In this document: positions 44,220 through 53,198 of the stretch, piece by piece
Layout: each line of letters starts with the position of its first letter
Numbering within the stretch: position 1 is the first letter of the stretch
From: an uncultured Erysipelotrichaceae bacterium
GTDB taxonomy: Bacteria > Bacillota_I > Bacilli_A > Erysipelotrichales > Erysipelotrichaceae
DNA: 64,000 nucleotides
NCBI GenBank assembly: GCA_903789495.1
Contig: CAIFEQ010000002.1
Span: 17,572 to 81,571 of the forward strand
Direction of reading: 5' to 3'
The notes under the pieces: generated by a model
The model's input: only the letters and a program-made list of their open reading frames with translations
Told to the model about the DNA's origin: nothing
Database searches by the model: none
Translations under genes and position numbers: made by a program

Positions 44220-45440
44220 ATGGATCTGTCAAACATCTGGGCATCACAGCTGTTCTGTTTCACCATCTTCGCCTTGATCTGGGGGTTCGGAGACATCATC
44301 TCCGTGAAGACCAAAGGCTATGTTTCCGGCATTGTCATTTCCTGTGCCATCTATCTGTTCGGTTTCATTTCCGGTCTCATTCCCACCGACATCACCGCCG
44401 CCGACGGCTCCTCTCTGGGCTCGGCCATCACCAACTCGACGATGATGACCGCCGTCAGTGCCTATGCCATGGCCCTGCTCATCACCAACCTGGGTACGCT
44501 GATCAACATGGATCAGCTGTCCAAGGAATGGAAGACTGTGCTGGTGGCCCTGGCTTCCCTGCTCGGCGTCGCCCTGGTTTCCTTCACGGTCAACACCTGG
44601 CTGTTCGGCCGGGAGTACGCCCTCTCTGCCGCCTCCCCGCTTTCCGGCGGTCTGGTAGCCGGTGTACTGACCTCCAATGCGGCCAATGCGGCGGGCAAGC
44701 CGCAGTTCGGTGCCTTTGCCATGCTGTGCGTGGCCTTCCAGAACTTCATCGGTCTGCCGGTGGCCTCCTTCTGCCTGAAGAAGCAGTCGGAAAAGATCAT
44801 CAACGGCACCTTCTCGACCGATACCGGTTCCGGATCGGCACATGCCTTCAGTATCCGCTGCATTCCGGAACTGCCTGACAAGTACAATACCGCCTATGTC
44901 ATCATTGCCAAGGTGGCCGTCACCGCCGTGCTGGCCAATCTGCTGAGCATTGCGATTCCGGCGGTCAATGTCAATATCTGGTATCTGCTCTGCGGCATCC
45001 TGATGACCGAACTCGGCTTCCTGGACAAGCAGGCCCTGACCAAGGCCAACGCCAACGGCATGATCATGCTGGCGATGATGGCCCCGATGGGCGCCTCGTT
45101 TGCCTCCCTGGATCTGCAGACCCTGGGTTCCATGGTCGTCCCGCTGATCGGCTGCCTGGTCATCGGTGCCTGCGGCGCCATGGTGGTCGGCGCCATCGTC
45201 GGCAAGCTGCTGCATTGGGACAAGGAAATCGCCATGGCCGTCTCCGTGACCTGCCTGATCGGCTATCCGGGTACTCAGATCGTCACCAACGAAGTCTGCA
45301 AGTCCCTGAACTGCGATGAAGAAACCCGGAAGAAGGTCTATGACTACATTCTGCCGAAGATGGTGGTCGGCGGCTTCGTGACCGTCACCATCGCCTCGGT
45401 CATCTTCGCGGGTATCGTGACCCCGATGATCTTCCAGTAA
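44220..45440 (+). CDS. Integral membrane permease, unknown substrate
   Basis: The protein has 406 residues and about 10-12 helices. I do not recognise the exact family. It has features of secondary carriers with two related halves: NSTMMTAVSAYAMALLITN in the first, SGGLVAGVLTSNAANAAGKP in the middle, and VSVTCLIGYPGTQIVTNEVC in the second, each a Gly/Ser/Asn-rich break that could line a transport path. The gene follows the M20 hydrolase and precedes an IclR regulator, so import of an N-acylated amino acid or similar amide is the simplest guess. AAAGGGAGAGAA precedes the ATG. Confidence 0.72.
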   Translation: MDLSNIWASQLFCFTIFALIWGFGDIISVKTKGYVSGIVISCAIYLFGFISGLIPTDITAADGSSLGSAITNSTMMTAVSAYAMALLITNLGTLINMDQLSKEWKTVLVALASLLGVALVSFTVNTWLFGREYALSAASPLSGGLVAGVLTSNAANAAGKPQFGAFAMLCVAFQNFIGLPVASFCLKKQSEKIINGTFSTDTGSGSAHAFSIRCIPELPDKYNTAYVIIAKVAVTAVLANLLSIAIPAVNVNIWYLLCGILMTELGFLDKQALTKANANGMIMLAMMAPMGASFASLDLQTLGSMVVPLIGCLVIGACGAMVVGAIVGKLLHWDKEIAMAVSVTCLIGYPGTQIVTNEVCKSLNCDEETRKKVYDYILPKMVVGGFVTVTIASVIFAGIVTPMIFQ

Positions 45441-45454
45441 TGCACTGAAGACCA

Positions 45455-45495
45455 CGCCGGCAGGCGGGAATTCCCTTCCGTCTGCCGGTGTTTTC
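45455..45495 (+). terminator. Rho-independent terminator of the M20-permease operon
   Basis: GCCGGCAGGCGG pairs with CCGTCTGCCGGT across a 10-base loop, followed by GTTTTCTGT. Confidence 0.75.
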
Positions 45496-45577
45496 TGTCA
45501 GACTGCCCGGGTTTGGTGGTATCCTGAGGTTGCTGTCCAGCCGGATCAATAACCCGGCCGCAAAGAAAGATCCGTTC

Positions 45578-46369
45578 ATGACAAAGAAAAATGAAAACAT
45601 CCTGCAGTCGGTAGACAATGCCCTGACCATCCTGGACCTGCTGGCCCGGCAGGAAGAAATGGGTGTTTCCGATGTAACCAAGGCCATGCACTGCGGCAAG
45701 AGCACGGCCTTCCGCCTGCTGTCTACACTGGAGAAACATGGCCTGGTCTATAAGACCGCCAATGCCCGCTACCGTCTGGGCATGAAGATGGCCATGTTCG
45801 GCGAGCTGGTTTCCCAGCGCGTGGAAATCGTCCAGGTGGTGCATCCCCATCTGCTGGAAATGACCCGGCAGATGAATGAAACGTCCCACCTGGTGATCTG
45901 GAACAACGAACTGAACATCATCGTCGCCGACCGGGTCATGGGCCGTTCCGCCATTACCGGGGTCACCGGCGTCGGTTTCAGCACCTATGCCCATGTGACG
46001 CCCAGCGGCAAGGCCCTGCTGGCTTTTTCAGACGAATCCGTTCTGGATAATTATCTGAAAGAGGTGCGGCGGGAAAAGATCCAGCCGCCTGTCTATAACA
46101 GCAGCAGCCAGGTGCATCCCTTCAATGCCAGGGATGAGAAAGCTCTGCGGCAGGAAATCGCCCAGATCCGCAGCACCCGGATTGCATGTGATAACGGCAG
46201 CAATGTGACGGGGCTGACCTGCTATGCCACCCCGATCCGCAGCGTTACCGGCAGGGCCATCGCGTCCATCAGCATCTCGGGTGCTTCGGTGGTCATTGAG
46301 CGGCAGAAAGAAGCCATCCGGCAGCTGCTGCTGAAGACCGCAGAAAAGATTGAGCAGGAAATTTCCTGA
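45578..46369 (+). CDS. IclR-family transcriptional regulator
   Basis: The protein has 263 residues from the ATG at 45578 (MTKKNENILQSVDNALTILD). The winged helix reads MGVSDVTKAMHCGKSTAFRL and LSTLEKHGLV; the effector domain has the family pattern THVTPSGKALLAF (here YAHVTPSGKALLAF) and GLTCYATPIRS. It lies behind the terminator of the M20-permease operon, so it has its own promoter. It likely binds the palindromes at 42754-42790. Confidence 0.9.
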   Translation: MTKKNENILQSVDNALTILDLLARQEEMGVSDVTKAMHCGKSTAFRLLSTLEKHGLVYKTANARYRLGMKMAMFGELVSQRVEIVQVVHPHLLEMTRQMNETSHLVIWNNELNIIVADRVMGRSAITGVTGVGFSTYAHVTPSGKALLAFSDESVLDNYLKEVRREKIQPPVYNSSSQVHPFNARDEKALRQEIAQIRSTRIACDNGSNVTGLTCYATPIRSVTGRAIASISISGASVVIERQKEAIRQLLLKTAEKIEQEIS

Positions 46370-46454
46370 GCAGTCTTTTTTTCATGCCTGAATGGTCAAT
46401 TTTATTCTGGATTGTTAAAGCATGCCTGCATGTCTGCCCGTTCAGCAGACAGAC

Positions 46455-46487
46455 AGAAAACCCGCTGCCTGATGCAGACAGCGGGTA
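46455..46487 (-). terminator. Rho-independent terminator of flavoprotein 3
   Basis: On the minus strand ACCCGCTG pairs with CAGCGGGT, followed by TTTCTGT. Confidence 0.75.
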
Positions 46488-46509
46488 TCATCGGTTTTCT
46501 ATTCTGTTC

Positions 46510-48459
46510 TTACTCTTCAGCTGCCGCGTTGGTGCCGGCAATCCGGCCGAAGACCACAACGTCGACGGTGGCGTTGCCGCCCAGACGGTTGCCGCCATGG
46601 ATCCCGCCGGTGACTTCACCGGCCGCATACAGGCCCGGAATCACATTGCCGTCCGTATCCAGCACCTGGGCATTCTCATTGATGTTGATGCCGCCCATGG
46701 TGTGATGGGCACTCGGCGCTCTGGTAAAGGCATAGTACGGTGCCGTAGCCAGCTTGGTGGTGAACAGCGTCCGGCCGAAGGCATCCGGTTCCTGGGAATC
46801 CACGTGAGCATTGTAATCCTCAATCGCTACCCGCAGATTCTCGGCATCGACGCCCATGTTGGCTGCCAGTTCCTCAATCGTATCGCCGGTGACATAATCG
46901 GACAGATTGTTGTCCAGCATGTACTGCACGGTCCGGCCGTCGGTTGTCTTGGTGGTCGTCGGATCCGGAATGGCTTCCGAGGATTCTACGACCCAGAAGA
47001 TCGCATCTTCGTTCTGCACCATGGCGGCCTTGGACAGATCATCCCGGCGTCCGTCTTCCCGCCAGAACCGGTTGCCGTCCTGGTTGACGAAGATCGCACC
47101 GCCCGTGCTCAGCGGCATGCAGGCATCGCCTGTGGTGCCGGTGACAGGGTTCGTGGTGTGCAGGAGCTGGATCTGTTCCATATCCACCAGATTCGCGCCG
47201 ACGGCTTCTGCCATGACAATGCCGTCGCCCTGATCGGCAGGCATGTTGGTCGTATTCAGAGACGGACCGAGATCCGGCCACTTCTCGCCTTCACAGTACT
47301 TCTGCCGCATCTCCACGTTCCCGGCAAAGCCGCCGGTGGTGATGATGACCGCCTTGTTGGCATGGAAGGTCACCGTGGTGCCGTCCTTGGCCGTGCCGAC
47401 TGCACCGACCGCCCGGTCCCCGTCCATGAGGATCTCACTCACCGGAGTTTCCATGACGATGGTGACCAGATCACTGTTCATGACCTGATCCTCAAAGGCA
47501 TAGATCATGCCGGTCATGTTCGGCAGGACTTCGTAATGGGTCCGCTGATACAGGGAACCGGCACCCTGGCCGATCTTGTCCTGCAGCTCCCAGCCCATCG
47601 ACTGCAGCCATTCCTTGCCGTCCAGCGCGTTGCGGGCCAGAACCAGATCCAGGTTCAGATCCGCGATCTTGTCGCCGCCGTTCCAGGTCTGCAGGGCATG
47701 CCACTCGGGGCTGTCGAAGAGATAGGTCTCTTCCGAAGCCAGATAGGCATCATACTGTTCCTGCACCAGTGCCTGCACCTCTGCATGCAGGTCGTCCACC
47801 GGAGTCTCGGCCAGTGCTTCTTCAATCTGGCTCTTCGCCCCTTCGGTCATTTCGTACTTCTGCTGCATTTCCGGATCCGCGCAGTTGTAGATACTGCCGG
47901 CCATCATTGTGTTGCCGCCAAGGAAGCCGGCCTTTTCCACCAGAACGACCGAGGACCCGGCCTGCATCGCGGCAGTTGCCGCGGCAAGCCCGGCTCCGCC
48001 GCCGCCCACGATGACAACATCGGCGGTGTATTCACTCTGGGTTTCTTCGGCCGGAACGGCAACGGCCTTCAGGGCCTCCGGATCCCCGCCGGCCTGTTCG
48101 ACACAGTCCGCCACGCCGTTGATGATGGCGTTGCTGGTGAAGGTCGCAAAGGTCACGGTATCCACGTCCAGCGACTGATACTGGAGAATCTCTTCCGGGA
48201 TGATCCGCACCGGCCAGTCCCTCAGGCCCGGTGTTTCCAGATCCGCCTGGAGCTCGATATCGGTGATCGCGCTCTCGTCAAAGGTGGTGGTGACTTCCAC
48301 CGGACCCCACATCCCGCTGGCAGAAGCGGTATAGGTGCCCGGCTGGTAGGTCATGGCGGTGGCAGAAGCGGCCGTGGAGGCAGCTGCTGTTCCTGACGAG
48401 CAGGCGCCCAGCATCAGCGCCGCCGAAAGGCACAGCCACTGCAGTTTCCTGTGTTTCAT
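46510..48459 (-). CDS. Secreted fumarate-reductase-like flavoprotein lipoprotein 3
   Basis: The protein has 649 residues: signal peptide with lipobox LGAC (Cys 20), a Thr/Ala/Ser-rich linker, an FMN-binding domain with DTVTFATFTS (Thr 106 the likely FMN site) and an FAD domain beginning VVIVGGGGAGLAAATA. It is the most fumarate-reductase-like of the three: GGNTMMAGS, GNRFWREDGRRDDLS with the catalytic-type Arg, APSAHHTMGGI with the active-site His and GEVTGGIHGGNRLGGNA. It probably uses fumarate or a close analogue as an electron acceptor outside the membrane. CGAGGAGGGAAAT precedes the ATG. It is divergent from a LysR gene across 122 bases. Confidence 0.9.
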   Translation of the reverse strand: MKHRKLQWLCLSAALMLGACSSGTAAASTAASATAMTYQPGTYTASASGMWGPVEVTTTFDESAITDIELQADLETPGLRDWPVRIIPEEILQYQSLDVDTVTFATFTSNAIINGVADCVEQAGGDPEALKAVAVPAEETQSEYTADVVIVGGGGAGLAAATAAMQAGSSVVLVEKAGFLGGNTMMAGSIYNCADPEMQQKYEMTEGAKSQIEEALAETPVDDLHAEVQALVQEQYDAYLASEETYLFDSPEWHALQTWNGGDKIADLNLDLVLARNALDGKEWLQSMGWELQDKIGQGAGSLYQRTHYEVLPNMTGMIYAFEDQVMNSDLVTIVMETPVSEILMDGDRAVGAVGTAKDGTTVTFHANKAVIITTGGFAGNVEMRQKYCEGEKWPDLGPSLNTTNMPADQGDGIVMAEAVGANLVDMEQIQLLHTTNPVTGTTGDACMPLSTGGAIFVNQDGNRFWREDGRRDDLSKAAMVQNEDAIFWVVESSEAIPDPTTTKTTDGRTVQYMLDNNLSDYVTGDTIEELAANMGVDAENLRVAIEDYNAHVDSQEPDAFGRTLFTTKLATAPYYAFTRAPSAHHTMGGININENAQVLDTDGNVIPGLYAAGEVTGGIHGGNRLGGNATVDVVVFGRIAGTNAAAEE

Positions 48460-48581
48460 ATTTCCCTCCTCGATAAATTGTGAAAACTTTATCTGAAAGA
48501 ATCGTACCAGCATTAACCGGCTGGAAGCGTTACCAGCTTGTCCAATGCTATATACTGAAAGTAAATACCGAGGGAACTGTC
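48460..48581. promoter_or_regulatory. Divergent control region of flavoprotein 3 and its LysR gene
   Basis: This 122-base region holds GCTGG-8-CCAGC (48520-48537), a dyad in a LysR-type position. A TATACT at 48551-48556 could be the -10 element of the LysR gene. Confidence 0.5.
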
Positions 48582-49490
48582 ATGAATCATGATCTGCTTC
48601 ATGTTTTTCTGGTGACTGCCGAGTGCGGCAGCTTCTCTTCCGCAGCCAGACAGCTCTACATCACGCCGGCCGCGGTCATGAAGAAAATCAATCTGCTGGA
48701 GAAGGAAACCGGCATGAATCTGTTTGTCCGCAGCCACCGGGGTCTGGAACTGACACCGGCCGGCCAGTCCTTCCGCCGGGATGTGCGGCATCTGCTCAGC
48801 AGCTATGATGCGGCGGTGGCCCGGGCCAGGCAGCTGAGTGTTCCGCACCCCGACATCATCCGGGTCGGGAATTCCCAGATGCGCAATGCCCAGCCTCTGC
48901 TGGATCTCTGGCAGCAGCTTGCGGGGTCACATCCGGAATATAAGGTCACCATCATCCCGTTTCTGGATACCGTCGACGAACTGGACCAGATCTTTCATCA
49001 TCTGGGCAGCCGCATCGATCTGCTCGTCGCCCCGTTTGATCTGGAGGTCTGGCATGACTACTTCCAGGCCCTGCCCCTGCAGAAACTCACCTACGAGATC
49101 GCCCTGCCGCCCGGGCACCGGCTGACGCATAAGAAATGCCTGCGTTCCGAGGATCTGATCGGGGAAACCCTGATGATCAATGACTTCGGTTCCTCGAAGA
49201 AGTTCGATGCCCTCCGGGACCGGCTCAGTGCCGAATATCCCGGCATCCATCTGGTCACCGGCAGTCCCTACCGGAACATCGATTACATCAATGCCCTGAT
49301 GAAGAACAACGTTCTGTTTCTGACCAACAACGTCCAGAGCGCCGCCTATCCCTATATCCGGACGGTACCGGTAGAGTGGTCCCTGACCATGGACTACGGC
49401 ATTCTCTATCCTCTGCATCCCAGCCCGGCGGTGGCAGGGTTTGTCAGCCTGCTGCAGAAACAGCTGAAAAAGAAAGACCAGGAATCCTGA
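48582..49490 (+). CDS. LysR-family regulator next to flavoprotein 3
   Basis: The protein has 302 residues from the ATG at 48582 (MNHDLLHVFLVTAECGSF), preceded by GAGGGA. The recognition region YITPAAVMKKINLLEKETG is nearly the same as in the LysR protein at 37.5-38.4 kb. Divergent placement makes flavoprotein 3 the expected target, as is usual for LysR. The inducer is probably the acceptor molecule, which is inference. A longer frame from 48480 has no ribosome binding site. Confidence 0.9.
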   Translation: MNHDLLHVFLVTAECGSFSSAARQLYITPAAVMKKINLLEKETGMNLFVRSHRGLELTPAGQSFRRDVRHLLSSYDAAVARARQLSVPHPDIIRVGNSQMRNAQPLLDLWQQLAGSHPEYKVTIIPFLDTVDELDQIFHHLGSRIDLLVAPFDLEVWHDYFQALPLQKLTYEIALPPGHRLTHKKCLRSEDLIGETLMINDFGSSKKFDALRDRLSAEYPGIHLVTGSPYRNIDYINALMKNNVLFLTNNVQSAAYPYIRTVPVEWSLTMDYGILYPLHPSPAVAGFVSLLQKQLKKKDQES

Positions 49491-49510
49491 TGCCTTCCTG
49501 ATCTTTGTGC

Positions 49511-49780
49511 CTACTGCTTTTCTTCTTCCAGACGTTTTTCTTCGACGACCCGGTACATGTCCTGGGCGTCTTTTTTCCGTTTGACCTCTTCGACCGAAAG
49601 CACCTCGATGGTCATCTGGCGGGACCCGAAGGTGATGGTCACCTGGTCGCCGACCTTCACTTCATGACTGGGCTTGACGGTCCGGCCATTGATGGCAATA
49701 CGCTGGTTTTCGGCCAGTTCCTTGGAGATGGTGCGGCGCTTGAGAATATGGGCCGCCTTCAGATATTTATCAATTCGCAC
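49511..49780 (-). CDS. rqcP: S4-domain RNA-binding protein RqcP (YabO/Hsp15-like)
   Basis: The protein has 89 residues. The S4 RNA-binding domain is MRIDKYLKAAHILKRRTISK followed by INGRTVKPSHEVKVGD. This is the RqcP group, which assists alanine tailing on stalled large ribosomal subunits in Bacillota. The start overlaps the mfd end by 11 bases, the usual neighbourhood for this gene (yabO near mfd). A Lys/Glu-rich helix closes the protein. Confidence 0.88.
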   Translation of the reverse strand: MRIDKYLKAAHILKRRTISKELAENQRIAINGRTVKPSHEVKVGDQVTITFGSRQMTIEVLSVEEVKRKKDAQDMYRVVEEKRLEEEKQ

Positions 49781-52700
49781 GGAGTGCCTCCTGAGCTTTC
49801 CGGATCATCTGAATCACCGTCTCCAGACTCGTGTCGCTCTTGGGGATGGTGGCGATGATCTGCTGGTTGGTATAACGCAGGGCAATATCCCTGGACAGCC
49901 TGGAGAACAGTTCAAACAGCTTCACGCCATCCAGGCGCTGGGAGAAGTCCTTCGTAAAGGTCAGTTCACAGCGGCCGCTGATCTCCCGGTAGCGGTCCAC
50001 CTCATCGGTGTTGATGAGCAGATCGAGTTCTTTCTTGCGGAAGAGACTGCGGACTTCTTTCGGCAGGCGGCCGTACTGGTCCCGGACCTGCTGTTCAAAG
50101 GCATTCAGCTCCTCCACGCTTTCGATCGCATCGATCTTCTGATACATCGAGATCTTATCGTAGTCATCCGGGGCAAAACGGCGGGGAATATAGCCGGCCT
50201 GGGAGACATTGGCCCGCTTGAGCTGCCGGGGTTCCTGATAGGTGCCCTTCTTTCTGGCAATGGCTTCATTGAGCATTTCCAGATAGAGGTCGATGCCCAC
50301 GGTATCGATGAATCCGGACTGGTTTGAACCCAGCAGATCCCCGGCCCCGCGGATGGTCAGATCCCGCATCGCGATCTTGTACCCGCTGCCCAGGGTGGCG
50401 AATTCCTTGACCGCCTGCAGTCGCTTGACGGCTGTTTCATTGAGTTCTTTCTTCGGCGGTACCATGAGATAGGCATAGGCGACCCGGTCGCTGCGGCCGA
50501 CTCTTCCCTTCATCTGGTAGATCTGGGCCAGGCCGAAGTTCTGGGCATTGTCGATGAGCATCGTATTGGCATTGGGAATGTCGATGCCATTCTCAATGAT
50601 GGTCGTACAGACCAGGACATTCACCTGTTTATTGATGAACCGGAACATGACGTCCTCGACCTCTTCCCGGTCCATCTTGCCATGGACGATGCCGATCCGG
50701 GCATCCGGGAGGCGGTGCTGGAGGGTACGCGCCATGTTGTAGATGTTCTCGATGTTGTTGTACACATAGAAGACCTGCCCGCCCCGGGAGAGTTCCCGTT
50801 CAATGGCGTCAGTCACCAGACCGAGGTTCTTTTCCACCACGTAGGTCTGGACGGTATAGCGGTTGATCGGCGGGGTTTCCAGCTGGGACAGGGAACGGAT
50901 GCCCACCAGGGACATCTGCAGGGTACGGGGAATCGGGGTGGCCGACAGGGTCAGCACATCCACGCCCTTCTTCATTTCCTTGATCTTTTCCTTGTGTTCC
51001 ACCCCGAAGCGCTGTTCCTCATCCACGACCATCAGTCCCAGGTCCTTGAACTCCACATCCCGGGACAGCAGCCGGTGGGTGCCGATCAGGATATCCACCT
51101 TTCCTTCCCGGGTATCCTTCAGCGTCTGCTCAGTGTCGGCCTTGGTCACATAGCGGTCCAGACAGCGGATCTCGAAGGGATAGTTCTCAAACCGGTGCCG
51201 GAAGGTCCGCAGGTGCTGCTCGGCCAGGATGGTGGTGGGGCAGAGCACCGCCACCTGCTTGTTCTCCGAGGCAGCCTTGAAGGCAGCCCGGATGGCGATC
51301 TCGGTCTTGCCGAACCCCACATCGCCGCAGATCAGGCGGTCCATGGGCTTCGGACTCTCCATGTCCTTCTTGACGTCTTCGACGGCTTTCTCCTGATCCG
51401 GGGTCAGTTCATATTCAAACTCACTCTCAAACTGCCGCTGCAGATCGGTGTCGGGCTGATAGGCATAGCCGATGTCCTCGGTCCGGCTGGCATAGAGATC
51501 CAGCAGCCGTTCGGCCAGGTCCGTGACATCGCTTTCCAGCTTCTTCCGGGTCTTCTCCCAGTCGCCGCTGCCCAGCTTGTTCAGCCTCGGCACCACGCCT
51601 TCGCGGGAGACAAACTTGCGCACCAGACGGAACTGCTCCAGCGGCACCAGCAGCTCGGCATTGCCCCGGTAGACAATCTTCAGGAAATCCCGGGTGGAAC
51701 CCAGGACTTCCCGGGTCTCCAGGCCGACATACTGCCCGACGCCGTACTGACTGTGGACGACATAATCCCCGGGCTGCAGTTCCTCATAGCCCTGAATCAT
51801 CTCCGCATTGCGGAACTTCTTCTCAAAGCGGCCGGCATGATAGTGGACCGCAAAGAGTTCGGCACTCGTGGCACAGATCAGCTTCGGCTCCCGCAGGGAA
51901 AAGCCCTGTACGGCCGCCGCAATACAGATGTATAAACCCGGCTCTTCCGGGATGACCGGCTCGCTGAGCAGGGTGTAGGGAATGGAGCCTTCCACACAGG
52001 CATTCAGCACCCGTTCGACTTCGTTTTCCTTTAACAGCAGAAGGACGGGACGGTCATTTCCCAGCAGTCTGAGTTTCTGCTGAAGCGAGACATTGGGCAG
52101 ATCGAGTTCCTCAATGCCGGAAATATTATCGGCAAACGGATCTTCTTCCAGGACATCCTGGTTCTGCAGCAGGCGGTTGAGGTCATGCCACATCGTGAAG
52201 CGGGGCAGGGCCTGATGTTCCTGAACCAGTTCCTGAATGTAGGCGGTGGTCTCCTCGATCGTATGCCGGAAGGTCTGATCCACGGCAGCGGGATCGGACA
52301 GGATCACCACCGGTTCCGGCAGATAGTCCAGCAGGGAGGACGGCTGTTCCAGATAAGACAGATAGCGGTACAGCGCGGGACTGGCGATATGCTGTTCCAG
52401 GTCAGCCAGTTCCTGTTCCACATGTTCCTGCAGTTCGGGATCGTCTGCCTCTGCCAGGGCGGCCCGGACCTTCTCTTCAATGACCAGGATATCTTCGTCG
52501 CTGAAGAGGATGTCCGAGGCCGGGACGATCTCGGCATGATCGGTGCTGACAATGGTGGCCTGGGTGGCGACATCAAAGAAGCGGATGCTGTCAACTTCAT
52601 CATCGAAGAACTCGATCCGCAGCGGCTGGTCATAGTTGATGGAATACACATCCACGATGCCGCCCCGGGCCGCAAAGCTCAGGGGCTGATCGATATGCAC

Positions 52701-53198
52701 GGTTTCGGCATAGCCGCCCTGCCGCAGCCGGCGCTTGAATTCCTCCATATCCAGACGCATGCCGGTCCGGATCTGCAGACAGCTGGAACGGAAGAGTTCC
52801 GGTTCCGGCAGGAAGCGCAGCAGACCGGCAGGGTTGGTCACAATGACCTGATGCGGGTTCTGCAGCAGGGCACTGAGGGTCTCCACCTGATTGGCCCGCA
52901 GCTCCGGCGAAGAGGCAATCGCCTCCACCCGCAGGGATTCATCAACCGCAAAAAGGGCGCACTCCGCCTGTGACAGCAGAACGGAGAGACGCTCATAGAG
53001 GCGCTGAGCCCCATACAGATTTTTCTTGACAATCAGGACCGGCCGGGACTGGCTGCGGTAGAAGGCCGCGGTCACCAGCGCTTCCTCGATCAGCGAGGAA
53101 TACGCATAGGGTTTCTGCCGCTTCAGCATCCGCCTGACCTGGCGGTTGTTCTGCAGCAGTTCCAGCAGGGCATCCTGAATGCTGTCCGCTTTCTTCAT
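49770..53198 (-). CDS. mfd: Transcription-repair coupling factor
   Basis: The protein has 1142 residues, the normal length of Mfd. It removes RNA polymerase stalled at DNA damage and recruits UvrA. Order: UvrB-like N-terminal modules, the RNA-polymerase-interaction domain (YVVHSQYGVGQYVGLETREV), and RecG-like motor domains with GDVGFGKTEIAIRAAF (Walker A), VVDEEQRFGVEHKEK (DEEQ box), TLSATPIPRTLQMSL and MKGRVGRSDRVAYAYL. The TRCF C-terminal domain ends the protein. Start and pth stop overlap as ATGA, so translation is coupled. Confidence 0.97.
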   Translation of the reverse strand: MKKADSIQDALLELLQNNRQVRRMLKRQKPYAYSSLIEEALVTAAFYRSQSRPVLIVKKNLYGAQRLYERLSVLLSQAECALFAVDESLRVEAIASSPELRANQVETLSALLQNPHQVIVTNPAGLLRFLPEPELFRSSCLQIRTGMRLDMEEFKRRLRQGGYAETVHIDQPLSFAARGGIVDVYSINYDQPLRIEFFDDEVDSIRFFDVATQATIVSTDHAEIVPASDILFSDEDILVIEEKVRAALAEADDPELQEHVEQELADLEQHIASPALYRYLSYLEQPSSLLDYLPEPVVILSDPAAVDQTFRHTIEETTAYIQELVQEHQALPRFTMWHDLNRLLQNQDVLEEDPFADNISGIEELDLPNVSLQQKLRLLGNDRPVLLLLKENEVERVLNACVEGSIPYTLLSEPVIPEEPGLYICIAAAVQGFSLREPKLICATSAELFAVHYHAGRFEKKFRNAEMIQGYEELQPGDYVVHSQYGVGQYVGLETREVLGSTRDFLKIVYRGNAELLVPLEQFRLVRKFVSREGVVPRLNKLGSGDWEKTRKKLESDVTDLAERLLDLYASRTEDIGYAYQPDTDLQRQFESEFEYELTPDQEKAVEDVKKDMESPKPMDRLICGDVGFGKTEIAIRAAFKAASENKQVAVLCPTTILAEQHLRTFRHRFENYPFEIRCLDRYVTKADTEQTLKDTREGKVDILIGTHRLLSRDVEFKDLGLMVVDEEQRFGVEHKEKIKEMKKGVDVLTLSATPIPRTLQMSLVGIRSLSQLETPPINRYTVQTYVVEKNLGLVTDAIERELSRGGQVFYVYNNIENIYNMARTLQHRLPDARIGIVHGKMDREEVEDVMFRFINKQVNVLVCTTIIENGIDIPNANTMLIDNAQNFGLAQIYQMKGRVGRSDRVAYAYLMVPPKKELNETAVKRLQAVKEFATLGSGYKIAMRDLTIRGAGDLLGSNQSGFIDTVGIDLYLEMLNEAIARKKGTYQEPRQLKRANVSQAGYIPRRFAPDDYDKISMYQKIDAIESVEELNAFEQQVRDQYGRLPKEVRSLFRKKELDLLINTDEVDRYREISGRCELTFTKDFSQRLDGVKLFELFSRLSRDIALRYTNQQIIATIPKSDTSLETVIQMIRKAQEALRAN

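Noticed and set aside
46384..48396. A 670-codon plus-strand frame opposite flavoprotein 3
   Set aside because: Shadow of the flavoprotein; low-complexity, no ribosome binding site and no family.
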